A DNA stretch of 64,000 bases from Pseudomonas sp. Irchel 3A7 (GCF_900187565.1 NZ_FYED01000008.1:62001-126000); one strand, 5' to 3'. Numbered from the stretch's first letter, positions 55,929 through 64,000 are shown. Numbers and translations: made by a program. Notes: a model not told the origin generated them from the sequence alone.

Positions 55929-56912
55929 ATGTTCCAAGGCATTTTGATCGACAAAGACGACAGCGGTTACCGAGCCACCCTGCAACAGATCAACGACGAT
56001 CAACTGCCCGAAGGCGACGTGACGGTGCGTGTGGCGTACAGCACGTTGAATTTCAAGGATGGCCTGGCGATCACCGGCAGCAGCCCGGTGGTGCGCAAAT
56101 TCCCGATGGTGCCGGGAATCGATCTGGCGGGGACTGTCGAAGTCACCGGGCATCCGGACTACAAGGTCGGCGACCAGGTCCTGCTCAATGGCTGGGGTGT
56201 CGGCGAAGGGCATTGGGGCGGTCTGGCGCAGAAAGCGCGCCTGAATGGCGATTGGCTGATTCCGCTGCCCACGGCATTTAGCGCTGCGCAAGCCATGGCC
56301 ATCGGGACCGCCGGTTACACGGCGATGCTGTGCATCCTCGCGCTGGAACATAACGGTGTGACGCCCGGGCAAGGCGAAGTGCTGGTCACTGGCGCCAATG
56401 GCGGCGTGGGCAGTTTCGCCATCGCATTGTTAAACAAACTCGGTTACAGGGTGGTCGCGTCAACGGGGCGTACCTCGGAACACGACTACCTCAAGCAATT
56501 GGGCGCCAGCGAAATCATTGACCGCGCCACACTGTCCGAACCTGGCAAGCCACTGGCCAAGGAACGCTGGGCGGCGGTCATCGACTCGGTCGGCAGCCAC
56601 ACCCTGGCCAACGCCTGTGCCAGCACCAAGGCCAACGGCACCGTCGCCGCGTGCGGCCTGGCTCAGGGCATGGATTTCCCGGCTTCGGTCGCACCGTTCA
56701 TTTTGCGTGGCGTGACCCTCGCCGGCATCAACAGCGTGACGCAGCCCAAAGCCAAGCGCATAGAGGCGTGGCGTCGCCTGGCGCAGGATCTGGACTTCGA
56801 TCTGCTGCCGTTGATCAGCCACGAAATCGGCTTGAGTGAAGCCATTGATGCGGCGCCACGCTTGCTCGCCGGGCAATTGCGTGGGCGGGTTGTGGTGGAT
56901 GTGAATCGCTGA
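55929..56912 (+). CDS. acuI: YhdH/AcuI-type acryloyl-CoA reductase, quinone-oxidoreductase family
   Basis: The 327-residue medium-chain reductase reads STLNFKDGLAITG, GVGEGHWGGLAQKARLNGDWL and the NADP motif TGANGGVGSFAIALLNKLGY. These are typical of YhdH/AcuI, which reduces acryloyl-CoA to propionyl-CoA and so removes a toxic intermediate. GGAGG lies 6 bases before ATG 55929. The gene name follows family similarity only. Confidence 0.85.
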   Translation: MFQGILIDKDDSGYRATLQQINDDQLPEGDVTVRVAYSTLNFKDGLAITGSSPVVRKFPMVPGIDLAGTVEVTGHPDYKVGDQVLLNGWGVGEGHWGGLAQKARLNGDWLIPLPTAFSAAQAMAIGTAGYTAMLCILALEHNGVTPGQGEVLVTGANGGVGSFAIALLNKLGYRVVASTGRTSEHDYLKQLGASEIIDRATLSEPGKPLAKERWAAVIDSVGSHTLANACASTKANGTVAACGLAQGMDFPASVAPFILRGVTLAGINSVTQPKAKRIEAWRRLAQDLDFDLLPLISHEIGLSEAIDAAPRLLAGQLRGRVVVDVNR

Positions 56913-56926
56913 TTGGGCACACCCCC

Positions 56927-57026
56927 TGTAGGAGCGAGCTTGCTCGCGAAAAACGCAAAGACACCGCGTTTATCCAAATAACCAACGTAATCGTTGACGT
57001 CCATCGCGAGCATGCTCGCTCCTACA
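56927..57026. repeat. Long REPIN, 100-base class
   Basis: Arms TGTAGGAGCGAGCTTGCTCG and an inverse ending TGCTCGCTCCTACA; the interior, read on the minus strand, again gives GCGATGGACGTCAACGAT and AAACGCGG at the same distance as in the copies at 34024 and 50308. Confidence 0.88.
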
Positions 57027-57030
57027 AGGG

Positions 57031-58098
57031 TTAGGTGTTGCTTTCTCGGTCGAGCAACTGCCGTTTACGCTCCACACCCCAGCGATATCCCGATAGATTG
57101 CCATCGCTGCGCACCACGCGGTGGCAGGGGATCGCCACCGCCAGGCTGTTCGCGCCGCAGGCTTGTGCCACGGCGCGAACCGCTTTCGGCGAGCCAATGC
57201 GTTGAGCGATATCGGCGTAACTCGCAGTGCTACCGGCAGGAATCTCCCGCAAGGCTTGCCAGACCCGCTCCTGAAACGCCGTGCCGCGCACATCCAGCGG
57301 CAAGTCCAGGCCCAGGGCCGGCGCTTCGATAAAACCCACGACCCTGGCGATCAACTGTTCGAAGGCCTGATCGGCACCGATCAGATTGGCCCGGCGAAAC
57401 TTGTCCTGCAGATCGCAGACCAGTTGCTGCGGATCATCTCCCAGCAGGATCGCGCACACCCCGCGCTCACTTTGCGCCACCAGAATCGCCCCGAGGGAGC
57501 ACTGGCCGACGGCAAAACGAATGTCGTTGTTCTGGCCGGCGGCGCGGTAATCGGCGGGTTTCATGCCCAGCACCTGATCCGCCGCTTCATAGAAACGCCC
57601 GTTGGAATTGAAGCCGGCATCGTACAAGGCGTCAGTGACCGAACTGCCATCCGCCAGCCGCTCCCGTACCCGGCGTGAGCGATGGGCCGCGGCGTAACCC
57701 TTGGGCGTCAGGCCGGTGACGGCCTTGAACACCCGATGGAAGTGAAAGCTGCTCAGGCCCGCGGCCTCCGCCAGCTCGTTCAGGGCAGGAAGCTCTTCGG
57801 CGATTTCGATCTGACGGCAGGCGGCGGCCACAGTGGCCGCGTGCCGGGCGGCCATCTCGCTCTGATCCTTAGCCGCACGCTTGCTCGGACGATAACCCGC
57901 CGCCTGCGCCTGTTCGGCGGTATCGAAGAATTCGACATTCTGCGGCTTGGGCAAGCGTGCCAGACTGCTGGGATTGCAGTAGATCCCGGTGGTTTTCACT
58001 GCGTAGACAAACTGCCCGTCCGCCTGCGGATCGCGGGCGACAACAGCGGCCCAGCGTGGATCGTTTTCGGTGCTGATTTTTGTCGATTGGCTTGTCAT
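57031..58098 (-). CDS. ada: Ada methyltransferase-regulator with a degenerate N-terminal zinc site
   Basis: The 355-residue protein has three parts. The N-terminal domain (1-85) normally takes methyl from DNA phosphotriesters at a Cys held by four zinc-binding Cys. Here TTGIYCNPSSLAR and GYRPSKRAAKD keep only Cys41; the other three ligand positions are Ser45, Ser72 and Ala75. The middle AraC-type helix-turn-helix (SSFHFHRVFKAVTGLTPKGY) is intact. The C-terminal O6-alkylguanine transferase keeps its PCHRV active site (Cys325). The protein should still repair O6-methylguanine and bind DNA, but zinc-dependent phosphotriester sensing is doubtful. It forms its own unit next to the 2OG oxygenase-alkB operon. 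Confidence 0.93.
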   Translation of the reverse strand: MTSQSTKISTENDPRWAAVVARDPQADGQFVYAVKTTGIYCNPSSLARLPKPQNVEFFDTAEQAQAAGYRPSKRAAKDQSEMAARHAATVAAACRQIEIAEELPALNELAEAAGLSSFHFHRVFKAVTGLTPKGYAAAHRSRRVRERLADGSSVTDALYDAGFNSNGRFYEAADQVLGMKPADYRAAGQNNDIRFAVGQCSLGAILVAQSERGVCAILLGDDPQQLVCDLQDKFRRANLIGADQAFEQLIARVVGFIEAPALGLDLPLDVRGTAFQERVWQALREIPAGSTASYADIAQRIGSPKAVRAVAQACGANSLAVAIPCHRVVRSDGNLSGYRWGVERKRQLLDRESNT

Positions 58099-58152
58099 GG
58101 CTTTACATCCTTTGACCCGTTTGCCGCAGATTAACCACTCGCCAACACGCCC

Positions 58153-58175
58153 ACACTCCGGCGCTTGCGGTCAAA
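58153..58175 (-). promoter_or_regulatory. Upstream element of ada, identical to that of the 2OG oxygenase-alkB operon
   Basis: Twenty-three bases, starting TTTGACCGCAAGCGCC on the minus strand, recur without change at 59614-59636. Here the element ends 55 bases before the ada ATG, with a possible -10 box (TTAATC) about 19 bases further down. GCAA and GCGC within it resemble parts of the E. coli Ada box. Ada itself is the likely binder. Confidence 0.65.
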
Positions 58176-58185
58176 CTCCAATGCT

Positions 58186-58860
58186 TCATCCAGCGGTGCG
58201 AAAAGTGAAGTTGATTCGCTGCTGACCCAAATGCGGGTGCTGGCCATCCTTGATCGGCAGGACGCCGTGATAACGCAAGCGATCGACACCGCCCCAGACT
58301 ACGATGTCGCCATGCAACAACGGCACCCGTTGGCTTTTATCACCGCGTTCAAAGCCACCGAACAGGAACATGGCCGGTAGCCCCAGTGACACCGAAACAA
58401 TAGGCGCCGCGTAGGATTTCTCGTCCTTGTCCTGATGCAATGACATTTTCGCACCGGGGATATAGCGGTTGATCAGACAGGAGTCCGGCACAAACTCCGT
58501 GAACCCCGCTTCCCGCGCCGCGGCTTGCGCCAGTTGGAGGAACACCTCAGGCATGGGTGGCCAGGGCCGGCCAGTTTCCGGATCGTTATGGGTATAACGA
58601 TAACCGCTGCGGTCGGTGGTCCAGCCCCATGTACCGCAGCTGGTCAAGGCGACCGACATGGTGAAACCGCCCGGCGTGACCATCTGCCGAAACGGCGCAG
58701 TCGCCAGTACCGCCTCCAGTGCAGGCAACAAGCGCTCCAGCCAGGGCAGGGCAAAGCCTCTCAAGACCCAGGATTGTTCGCCGATCCGCTCGCGCCGAGG
58801 TGGCTGCTCGGGCTCTTCGTCAGCAAACAGGTCAAAGGTGGTGGGGTTCATGGGGTTCAT
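58186..58860 (-). CDS. alkB: AlkB-type DNA oxidative demethylase
   Basis: The 224-residue 2-oxoglutarate/Fe(II) dioxygenase removes 1-methyladenine and 3-methylcytosine lesions. Metal ligands are His142 and Asp144 (LHQDKDE) and His198 (YHGVLP), and RINFTFR supplies the 2OG-binding Arg. The lesion-binding segment GWTTDRSGYRYTHNDPETGRPWPPMPE is typical. Its ATG overlaps the stop of the upstream oxygenase gene by four bases (ATGA), so the two are translated together. Confidence 0.95.
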   Translation of the reverse strand: MNPMNPTTFDLFADEEPEQPPRRERIGEQSWVLRGFALPWLERLLPALEAVLATAPFRQMVTPGGFTMSVALTSCGTWGWTTDRSGYRYTHNDPETGRPWPPMPEVFLQLAQAAAREAGFTEFVPDSCLINRYIPGAKMSLHQDKDEKSYAAPIVSVSLGLPAMFLFGGFERGDKSQRVPLLHGDIVVWGGVDRLRYHGVLPIKDGQHPHLGQQRINFTFRTAG

Positions 58861-59561
58861 GATGCGTCGTGGAAGATAATGCCAAGGGTATGCCGTTTTC
58901 CGCTGTGCAGGCGACTGACGCCATGACGCAGGGTCACTCGATAGTAACCGCGCGCACCTTTGACCGGGCGCTGATTGACCGCAAAGATCAGGCTGTCACC
59001 TTTTTTCAGGCCGATGACCTGCGGGCGCGACTGCATGCGCGGGCGCTGCTCGGTCAGCACGAACTCGCCACCAGTGAAATCTTCACCCGGTTCTGACAGA
59101 AGAATCGCTATTTGCAGCGGGAAGACGTGTTCGCCGTACAGATCCTGATGCAGGCAGTTGTAGTCCTGCGGCCCGTATTGCAGCAACAGGGGTGTCGGAC
59201 GCTCCTGACCGGCGGCATGACAACGTTCGAGAAAGGCTTCATGCGTGTCAGGAAACCGGTTCGGCAAGCCCATCTGTTCATGCCAGCGATTGGCGATCGG
59301 CACCAGTCGCGGGTACAGCGAAGTGCGCAGCCGGGCCACGAGGTCGGGTAACGGGTATCGGAAGTATTTGTACTCGCCGCGACCAAAACCATGACGGGCC
59401 ATGATCACTTGCGAACGAAAAGGCTCGGATTGGGCGTACAAGGCGCTGATGTCATCACACGCCTTGCGACTCAACAGCGACGGGATGACCGCGCAACCAT
59501 CCTGATCAAGCTGCTGCTCGAGCAACGGCCAATCCAGCCTGTTCAGGTAGTTCTCGCTCAT
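58857..59561 (-). CDS. 2OG-Fe(II) oxygenase coupled to alkB (PF09859/DUF2086-like)
   Basis: The 234-residue enzyme has a 2OG-Fe(II) core: His138 and Asp140 (YNCLHQDLYGEHVFPLQ), then GGEFVLTEQRPRMQS and LRHGVSRLHSGKRHTLGIIF with a distal His and Arg. It is unlike AlkB in sequence. As I recall this is the PF09859 family, which fitness screens have linked to resistance to DNA damage, and which may act on DNA or nucleotides. Coupling with alkB and the shared ada-type element support an alkylation-response role. The substrate is unknown. Confidence 0.85.
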   Translation of the reverse strand: MSENYLNRLDWPLLEQQLDQDGCAVIPSLLSRKACDDISALYAQSEPFRSQVIMARHGFGRGEYKYFRYPLPDLVARLRTSLYPRLVPIANRWHEQMGLPNRFPDTHEAFLERCHAAGQERPTPLLLQYGPQDYNCLHQDLYGEHVFPLQIAILLSEPGEDFTGGEFVLTEQRPRMQSRPQVIGLKKGDSLIFAVNQRPVKGARGYYRVTLRHGVSRLHSGKRHTLGIIFHDAS

Positions 59562-59613
59562 TACCGGGCCTCACGTGATAGAGGGGCCAGTTTAGAAAAC
59601 GCTGACGTTGCGA

Positions 59614-59636
59614 ACACTCCGGCGCTTGCGGTCAAA
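59614..59636 (-). promoter_or_regulatory. Upstream element of the 2OG oxygenase-alkB operon, identical to that of ada
   Basis: Same 23 bases as at 58153-58175, ending 53 bases before the oxygenase ATG. A possible -10 box (TCTAAA) lies 18 bases after it, nearly the same spacing as at ada. This fits one activator, probably Ada, acting on both units. Confidence 0.65.
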
Positions 59637-59655
59637 TTTCAACATGCGGATGGCA

Positions 59656-59832
59656 TTACAGCGCTTTGCTCACACTGATTTCGCTGATGACGTCTTCGCC
59701 CTGGCCGTGCAAAGCGTCCAGTGCCGCCTTGGCTTCTTCCTCGGTGCCGTTTTCCAGTTGGGCGAATTCGAAGCGGCGTTCGCCGTTGAGCTTGTATTTG
59801 ATGACGTATTTGGTTGTCTGGGCCACGGTCAT
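59656..59832 (-). CDS. Small protein of unknown function (58 aa, start uncertain)
   Basis: The conserved-looking part is KYVIKYKLNGERRFEFAQLE followed by a charged helix and ISEISVSKAL. ATG 59832 has a poorly placed ribosome site; a GTG at 59874, directly after the stop of the DUF1883 gene, would give 72 residues and translational coupling. No family is recognised. Confidence 0.65.
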   Translation of the reverse strand: MTVAQTTKYVIKYKLNGERRFEFAQLENGTEEEAKAALDALHGQGEDVISEISVSKAL

Positions 59833-59874
59833 ACCTGTCTGTTTGACGCTCTGTTCAGGAGCGGGGGGCGTCAC

Positions 59875-60177
59875 TCAGCTCAGTTTCGAGCTGGAGCGGC
59901 GGATGATCTTGATCGAATGGGTCAGGGTCGGTTTGCGGGTCACGCTGATCGCCCGGCGGTTGACCGTGTCGATGGTGATGTTCCAGAAACCGGTGCTCGG
60001 CGCTGTGATGCGGGCCGGGAAGGTGTCGAACGCGCCACCGTGGTAGGTGTGACGGCCGCCATTCTTGAAGCTGCGGAAATTGGCGTCGTTCATCAAACGG
60101 ATGTTGCACATCTGCGAGCATTGAATGACGACGATGTCGTCTTCGTTGAGGTGCTCGCGCTGGTGGATAAATTTCAT
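59875..60177 (-). CDS. DUF1883-family protein
   Basis: The 100-residue protein reads MKFIHQREHLNEDDIVVIQC, NIRLMNDANFRSFKNGGRHTYHGG and STGFWNITIDTVNRRAIS, matching DUF1883, a beta-rich domain found in some nucleotide-signalling (TIR-like and related) or stress-linked proteins, whose role is not known to me. GGAGG lies before the ATG. Probably cotranscribed with the small gene after it. Confidence 0.85.
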   Translation of the reverse strand: MKFIHQREHLNEDDIVVIQCSQMCNIRLMNDANFRSFKNGGRHTYHGGAFDTFPARITAPSTGFWNITIDTVNRRAISVTRKPTLTHSIKIIRRSSSKLS

Positions 60178-60390
60178 GGGCGCCTCCAGAAGGGCTTTTT
60201 CTACAAAATCAAAACGATAGCAGTGGGCAATGGGCGCAGTTTATCAGCCCGCAGCCGTTATTATCTGGCTGTAAAAGCCCGCTTTGACAATTAAAAACGG
60301 TTATCCGGCAATCTTTGGGCGATAAAAGCATGAACGCCCGGAGAAAAACCGCCTCTGCGCTGTCGGAGGGTCTTTATCGGGAGCTTTCGT

Positions 60391-60747
60391 ATGAAGTGGG
60401 GTGTGTGGGTTTTGCCAATGGCGTTGGCGACAGGTGGTTGCGCAAGTGTCTCGGACATCAACGAGACCCTGCCCACCATGAACGTGATTTCCGGCAAGAA
60501 ACCCCATGAATACGCGCAATGCCTGAGCGAAAAACTCGCCGGCAGCCGCGGCGCGCTGCAGATCGAGCCACAAAAAGACGGGGTTCGGGTAATCGTGCCG
60601 CAGAAGCTGTCATCGGGGCCGGCCGCCGTATTCGATATCGAAGAGCGCTCCGGCGGCAGCGGGATCAAGCTCCATGAACGTATCTCCAACGTACCGCTGC
60701 GCCCCTTTGATGTACGCAATGCCGCGACCGCGTGCATTTCCGGCTGA
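60391..60747 (+). CDS. Small outer-membrane lipoprotein of unknown function
   Basis: The 118-residue protein has a lipoprotein signal MKWGVWVLPMALATGGC with the modified Cys at residue 17 (lipobox ATGGC). The mature part (YAQCLSEKLAGSRGALQIEP) has no recognised domain. GGGAG precedes the ATG. Confidence 0.75.
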   Translation: MKWGVWVLPMALATGGCASVSDINETLPTMNVISGKKPHEYAQCLSEKLAGSRGALQIEPQKDGVRVIVPQKLSSGPAAVFDIEERSGGSGIKLHERISNVPLRPFDVRNAATACISG

Positions 60748-60784
60748 GAAACCAGCCCTATTCAATGGGTAGGGGCAGGGCGCC

Positions 60785-61066
60785 TTACTTGCAGACCACC
60801 ACCACGCTACGGTTCTTGTAGTTTCCGACGTCGACTCCCAGGGTCTTGTCGCTTTCCTCGGGGGCCGGCGTGCCGTCGGTGCCCACGATGCGGTAACCGG
60901 TACCGGCGCAGGAGGCATCGGCCTTTTCATAGCAGGCCGCCCAGGAATTGGCTTCCCCGGAGCAATCAATGGCCAGGCCTTGTTCGCCGTTGTTGAGGTA
61001 GGTGGTTTCGGACGTCGCGCAGCCACTCAGGGCTAATACCGCAATCAGTGGCAAAAATCGGATCAT
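60785..61066 (-). CDS. Small lipoprotein of unknown function
   Basis: The 93-residue protein starts MIRFLPLIAVLALSGC with a lipobox LSGC (Cys16) and three more Cys in the mature part (IDCSGE, AACYEK, ASCAGTG) plus a final VVVCK. No family is recognised. Convergent with the preceding lipoprotein gene. Confidence 0.75.
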   Translation of the reverse strand: MIRFLPLIAVLALSGCATSETTYLNNGEQGLAIDCSGEANSWAACYEKADASCAGTGYRIVGTDGTPAPEESDKTLGVDVGNYKNRSVVVVCK

Positions 61067-61156
61067 GTCGTTGTCATCGTCATAGTGATGGGCAAAGCCT
61101 GTGACAGCGCCGCGGGCAAAAAATTATAGCGAAAGGCCACTTTTCTTCAGCAGTCA

Positions 61157-61184
61157 CAAAAAAGCCCTGCGCAATGGCAGGGCT
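61157..61184 (-). terminator. Terminator of the 62-residue gene
   Basis: AGCCCTGC and GCAGGGCT form a perfect 8-bp stem with a 6-base loop, followed on the minus strand by TTTTTT, just after the stop of the gene at 61194-61382. Confidence 0.88.
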
Positions 61185-61193
61185 GTGGGCATG

Positions 61194-61382
61194 TCAGTTC
61201 TTGTCTTTACCGCGTCGTTTAGGTTCCGGGTGTTCCAGCTCCAGTACCGACGCCACTTCGATCGCCATGGCTTCGGTCGGAAAAGGCCCGACGATATTTT
61301 CGCCCCCAGCGTTGCCTATCCACCACTGGCCGTCTTTTGCCTTGTTGATCAGGTACCCGTTGACGCTTTTTGCTGCCGACAT
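61194..61382 (-). CDS. Small protein of unknown function (62 aa)
   Basis: GAGG lies before ATG 61382. The protein MSAAKSVNGYLINKAKDGQW has a Trp pair (QWWIGNAGGENIVGPFPTE) and a helix, then a basic tail. No family recognised. 61383-61672 holds no further gene; it should contain the galU promoter. Confidence 0.7.
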   Translation of the reverse strand: MSAAKSVNGYLINKAKDGQWWIGNAGGENIVGPFPTEAMAIEVASVLELEHPEPKRRGKDKN

Positions 61383-61672
61383 CTATCTGCCTCGTTGGCT
61401 GGTTCAAGTGCGCCATGATAGCGCCAAATAACCCGGCGGGTGTCGAAGGATGCGGGAGGTGTGATTGTTTGTCAGTCGACAGGGCGTGCAATTCTGGCGG
61501 TCTCTGCTATCACTTACAGGTTGCCGAAGGACGAACACCACCTCTTGCGGAACTATCCGCCAGAATATTTCTCTATGATGGCATCGGTTAGCCAGCGCGG
61601 GGCATTGTAAGGTGCACGCCGCCTGATTAGACTGCGCCGAAACTCGTACACACAGCCCTTTCAAGGACTTAT

Positions 61673-62512
61673 ATGATCAAGAAATGCTTGTTCCCAGCAG
61701 CCGGTTACGGTACTCGCTTCCTGCCAGCGACTAAAGCCATGCCCAAGGAAATGCTGCCGGTGGTAAACAAGCCACTGATCCAGTACGGCGTCGAAGAAGC
61801 ACTGGACGCTGGTTTGAACGAAATCTCCATCGTCACCGGTCGCGGCAAGCGCGCCCTGGAAGACCATTTCGACATCAGCTACGAGCTGGAAAACCAGATC
61901 AAAGGCACCGACAAGGAAAAGTACCTGGTCGGCATCCGCAAATTGCTCGACAACTGCTCGTTCTCCTACACCCGCCAGACCGAAATGAAAGGCCTGGGTC
62001 ACGCGATCCTGACCGGCCGTCCGCTGATCGGCGACGAGCCGTTCGCCGTGGTGCTGGCGGACGACTTGTGCGTCAACCTTGAAGGCGACGGCGTACTGAC
62101 CCAGATGGTCAAGCTGTACAAGCAGTTCCGCTGCTCGATCGTGGCCATCCAGGAAGTCGACCCGCAAGAAACCAACAAGTACGGTGTCATCGCCGGTGAA
62201 ATGATCCGCGACGATATCTACCGCGTTCATAGCATGGTCGAAAAACCAAAACCGGAAGACGCGCCATCGAACCTGGCCATCATCGGTCGCTACATCCTGA
62301 CCCCGGACATCTTCGACCTGATCGAACAGACCGAACCAGGCAAGGGCGGTGAAATCCAGATCACCGACGCCCTGATGAAACAAGCCCAGAACGGCTGCGT
62401 CATGGCCTATAAGTTCAAGGGCAAGCGTTTCGACTGCGGCGGCGCCGAAGGCTACATCGACGCGACCAACTTCTGCTTCGAGAACTTCTACAAGACGGGT
62501 AAGGCGTACTGA
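61673..62512 (+). CDS. galU: UTP-glucose-1-phosphate uridylyltransferase
   Basis: The 279-residue enzyme makes UDP-glucose for surface polysaccharides, trehalose and lipopolysaccharide. It has the nucleotidyltransferase start LFPAAGYGTRFLPATKAMPKEM, the GLGHAILTG segment, FAVVLADDLCVN (metal site) and the GKRFDCGGAEGYIDA segment near the end. CAAGGA precedes the ATG. Confidence 0.97.
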   Translation: MIKKCLFPAAGYGTRFLPATKAMPKEMLPVVNKPLIQYGVEEALDAGLNEISIVTGRGKRALEDHFDISYELENQIKGTDKEKYLVGIRKLLDNCSFSYTRQTEMKGLGHAILTGRPLIGDEPFAVVLADDLCVNLEGDGVLTQMVKLYKQFRCSIVAIQEVDPQETNKYGVIAGEMIRDDIYRVHSMVEKPKPEDAPSNLAIIGRYILTPDIFDLIEQTEPGKGGEIQITDALMKQAQNGCVMAYKFKGKRFDCGGAEGYIDATNFCFENFYKTGKAY

Positions 62513-62537
62513 TAGCGCGCTCGACCTGCTTGTATTG

Positions 62538-62562
62538 AAAAGCCACCTTCGGGTGGCTTTTT
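62538..62562 (+). terminator. Rho-independent terminator of galU
   Basis: AAAAGCCACC-TTCG-GGTGGCTTTTT: 10-bp stem, UUCG-type tetraloop and five T. Confidence 0.93.
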
Positions 62563-62626
62563 CGTTGGTGGCGCTTGCCCAACGAGCGCTCACGGGTATG
62601 CTGGTCACCTGCCGAGGAGATAGAAA

Positions 62627-63985
62627 ATGGCCCACGATTTTGACCTTTATGTGATTGGCGCCGGTTCAGGCGGTGTGCGGGCGGCTCGATTTGCGGCCGG
62701 TTTCGGCGCGAAAGTGGCGGTGGCCGAGAGTCGCTACCTGGGTGGTACCTGCGTGAACGTCGGCTGCGTGCCGAAAAAGTTGCTGGTCTATGGCGCGCAT
62801 TTCGCCGAGGACTTCGAGCAGGCGTCGGGGTTTGGCTGGAGTCTGGATGAGGCGCAGTTCGACTGGGCGACGCTGATCGGCAACAAGGACCGCGAGATCA
62901 ATCGCCTGAATGGCATTTACCGCAACCTGCTGGTCAACAGCGGTGTGACCCTGCATGAAGGTCACGCGAAAATCGTCGACCCGCATACCGTCGAGATCAA
63001 TGGCGAGCGTTTCACGGCGAAGAACATATTGATCGCCACCGGCGGCTGGCCGCAGATCCCGGAAATTCCGGGGCATGAACACGCGATCAGTTCCAACCAG
63101 GCGTTCTTCCTCAAAGAACTGCCCAAGCGCGTACTGGTGGTGGGTGGCGGTTACATCGCTGTCGAATTCGCCGGGATTTTTCACGGTCTCGGCGCGCAAA
63201 CGACGCTGCTGTATCGCGGTGAATTGTTCCTGCGTGGTTTCGACGGTTCGGTGCGCAAGCATTTGCAGGAAGAGCTGACCAAGCGCGGCATGGACCTGCA
63301 ATTCAACGCCGACATCGAGCGTATCGACAAACAGGCTGATGGCAGCCTGAAGGTGACGCTCAAGGACGGTCGCCAGCTGGAGGCCGATTGTGTGTTCTAC
63401 GCCACGGGCCGGCGTCCGATGCTGGACAATCTCGGGCTGGAAAACACCGGGGTCAAACTCGACAAGAAAGGTTTCGTCGAAGTGGACGAGCAGTATCAAA
63501 CCGCCGAGCCGTCGATCCTGGCCCTGGGCGATGTGATCGGCCGCGTTCAACTGACGCCGGTGGCACTGGCCGAAGGCATGGCGGTGGCGCGGCGTTTGTT
63601 CAAGCCCGAGCAGTATCGCCCGGTGGATTACAAGATGATCCCGACGGCGGTGTTCAGCCTGCCGAACATCGGTACCGTCGGATTGACCGAAGAAGAAGCG
63701 CGTGATGCCGGGCATGAGGTGGTGATCTTCGAAAGCCGTTTCCGGCCGATGAAGCTGACCCTGACCGAATGCCAGGAGCGCACGCTGATGAAGCTGGTGG
63801 TGGATGCCAAGACCGACAAGGTGCTGGGTTGCCACATGGTCGGGCCGGAAGCCGGCGAGATCGTGCAGGGTCTGGCGATCGCATTGAAGGCAGGCGCCAC
63901 CAAACGCGACTTCGACGAAACCATCGGCGTACACCCGACGGCCGCCGAAGAGTTCGTCACCATGCGTACGCCGGTCGCCGGTTAA
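62627..63985 (+). CDS. gor: Glutathione-disulfide reductase
   Basis: The 452-residue flavoenzyme reduces oxidised glutathione with NADPH. FAD motif [18 protein letters not shown], redox-active Cys pair in [20 protein letters not shown] motif [21 protein letters not shown] with the basic residue Arg just after ([13 protein letters not shown]), FAD-second motif [19 protein letters not shown] and the catalytic His in GVHPTAAEE are all present. Ends 15 bases before the window edge. Confidence 0.96.
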   Translation: MAHDFDLYVIGAGSGGVRAARFAAGFGAKVAVAESRYLGGTCVNVGCVPKKLLVYGAHFAEDFEQASGFGWSLDEAQFDWATLIGNKDREINRLNGIYRNLLVNSGVTLHEGHAKIVDPHTVEINGERFTAKNILIATGGWPQIPEIPGHEHAISSNQAFFLKELPKRVLVVGGGYIAVEFAGIFHGLGAQTTLLYRGELFLRGFDGSVRKHLQEELTKRGMDLQFNADIERIDKQADGSLKVTLKDGRQLEADCVFYATGRRPMLDNLGLENTGVKLDKKGFVEVDEQYQTAEPSILALGDVIGRVQLTPVALAEGMAVARRLFKPEQYRPVDYKMIPTAVFSLPNIGTVGLTEEEARDAGHEVVIFESRFRPMKLTLTECQERTLMKLVVDAKTDKVLGCHMVGPEAGEIVQGLAIALKAGATKRDFDETIGVHPTAAEEFVTMRTPVAG

Positions 63986-64000
63986 TCATCCCTTGTGGGG

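Overview
The window reads as a chromosomal segment of a Pseudomonas of the fluorescens group. The evidence is the gacA-uvrC-pgsA-tRNA(Gly)-tRNA(Cys) order, the many Pseudomonas-type REPINs (paired inverted REP sequences ending in GTGGGAGC-like cores), the high-GC codon use, and close family matches to pseudomonad Gac, Yej, Mod, HbcR and Ada genes. No phage genes, insertion sequences, rRNA or CRISPR array are visible.

Region 1 (1-11.7 kb): a gene cut by the left edge (toxin-like N-terminus), a TerC/CBS/CorC membrane protein, then a tightly overlapping minus-strand operon wecB-nfrB-nfrA-DUF4434-GGDEF. This looks like a self-contained, c-di-GMP-gated exopolysaccharide system of the Nfr (phage N4 receptor glycan) type: WecB makes UDP-ManNAc, NfrB polymerises, NfrA exports, the DUF4434 protein probably processes glycan, and a dedicated diguanylate cyclase supplies the signal read by MshEN-type motifs in NfrB. 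A RelB/RelE-type toxin-antitoxin pair follows, transcribed divergently.

Region 2 (11.9-18.6 kb): an ABC importer, a RidA protein, an IclR regulator, a PLP-dependent amino-acid dehydratase and a 2-keto-3-deoxygluconate kinase. Together they fit D-glucosaminate uptake, deamination to KDG and phosphorylation to KDPG. A candidate sigma-54 promoter and a palindromic operator precede the first gene.

Region 3 (18.7-36 kb): a small parvulin, a hybrid histidine kinase, the 3-hydroxybutyrate module (hbcR, gntP-type permease, bdhA, aacS) with a sigma-54 promoter and two matching GTCTC-N6-GAGAC palindromes, the yejABEF peptide/microcin C importer, a second parvulin and a lipase.

Region 4 (35.2-45.8 kb): DAHP synthase preceded by an aromatic-rich leader peptide, a strong attenuator hairpin and a second aromatic-rich small ORF; a GNAT enzyme; gacA, uvrC, pgsA; tRNA-Gly and tRNA-Cys. 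A 1381-residue CheB-CheR-PAS-kinase-receiver gene sits between tRNA-Cys and tRNA-Leu, and its far side carries a decayed copy of the tRNA-Cys 3' half plus terminator, suggesting an insertion or duplication at the tRNA.

Region 5 (45.8-50.7 kb): many small genes of unknown function, an NmrA-type gene broken by an in-frame amber codon, and a TetR regulator.

Region 6 (50.7-64 kb): topoisomerase IB, modABC with a ModE-like operator, a flavin oxidoreductase, an AcuI-type reductase, and an alkylation-damage block (ada, alkB, a second 2OG-Fe(II) oxygenase) whose two transcription units share an identical 23-bp upstream element. This Ada has lost three of the four zinc-binding cysteines of its N-terminal domain. 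Small lipoproteins, galU and glutathione reductase close the window.
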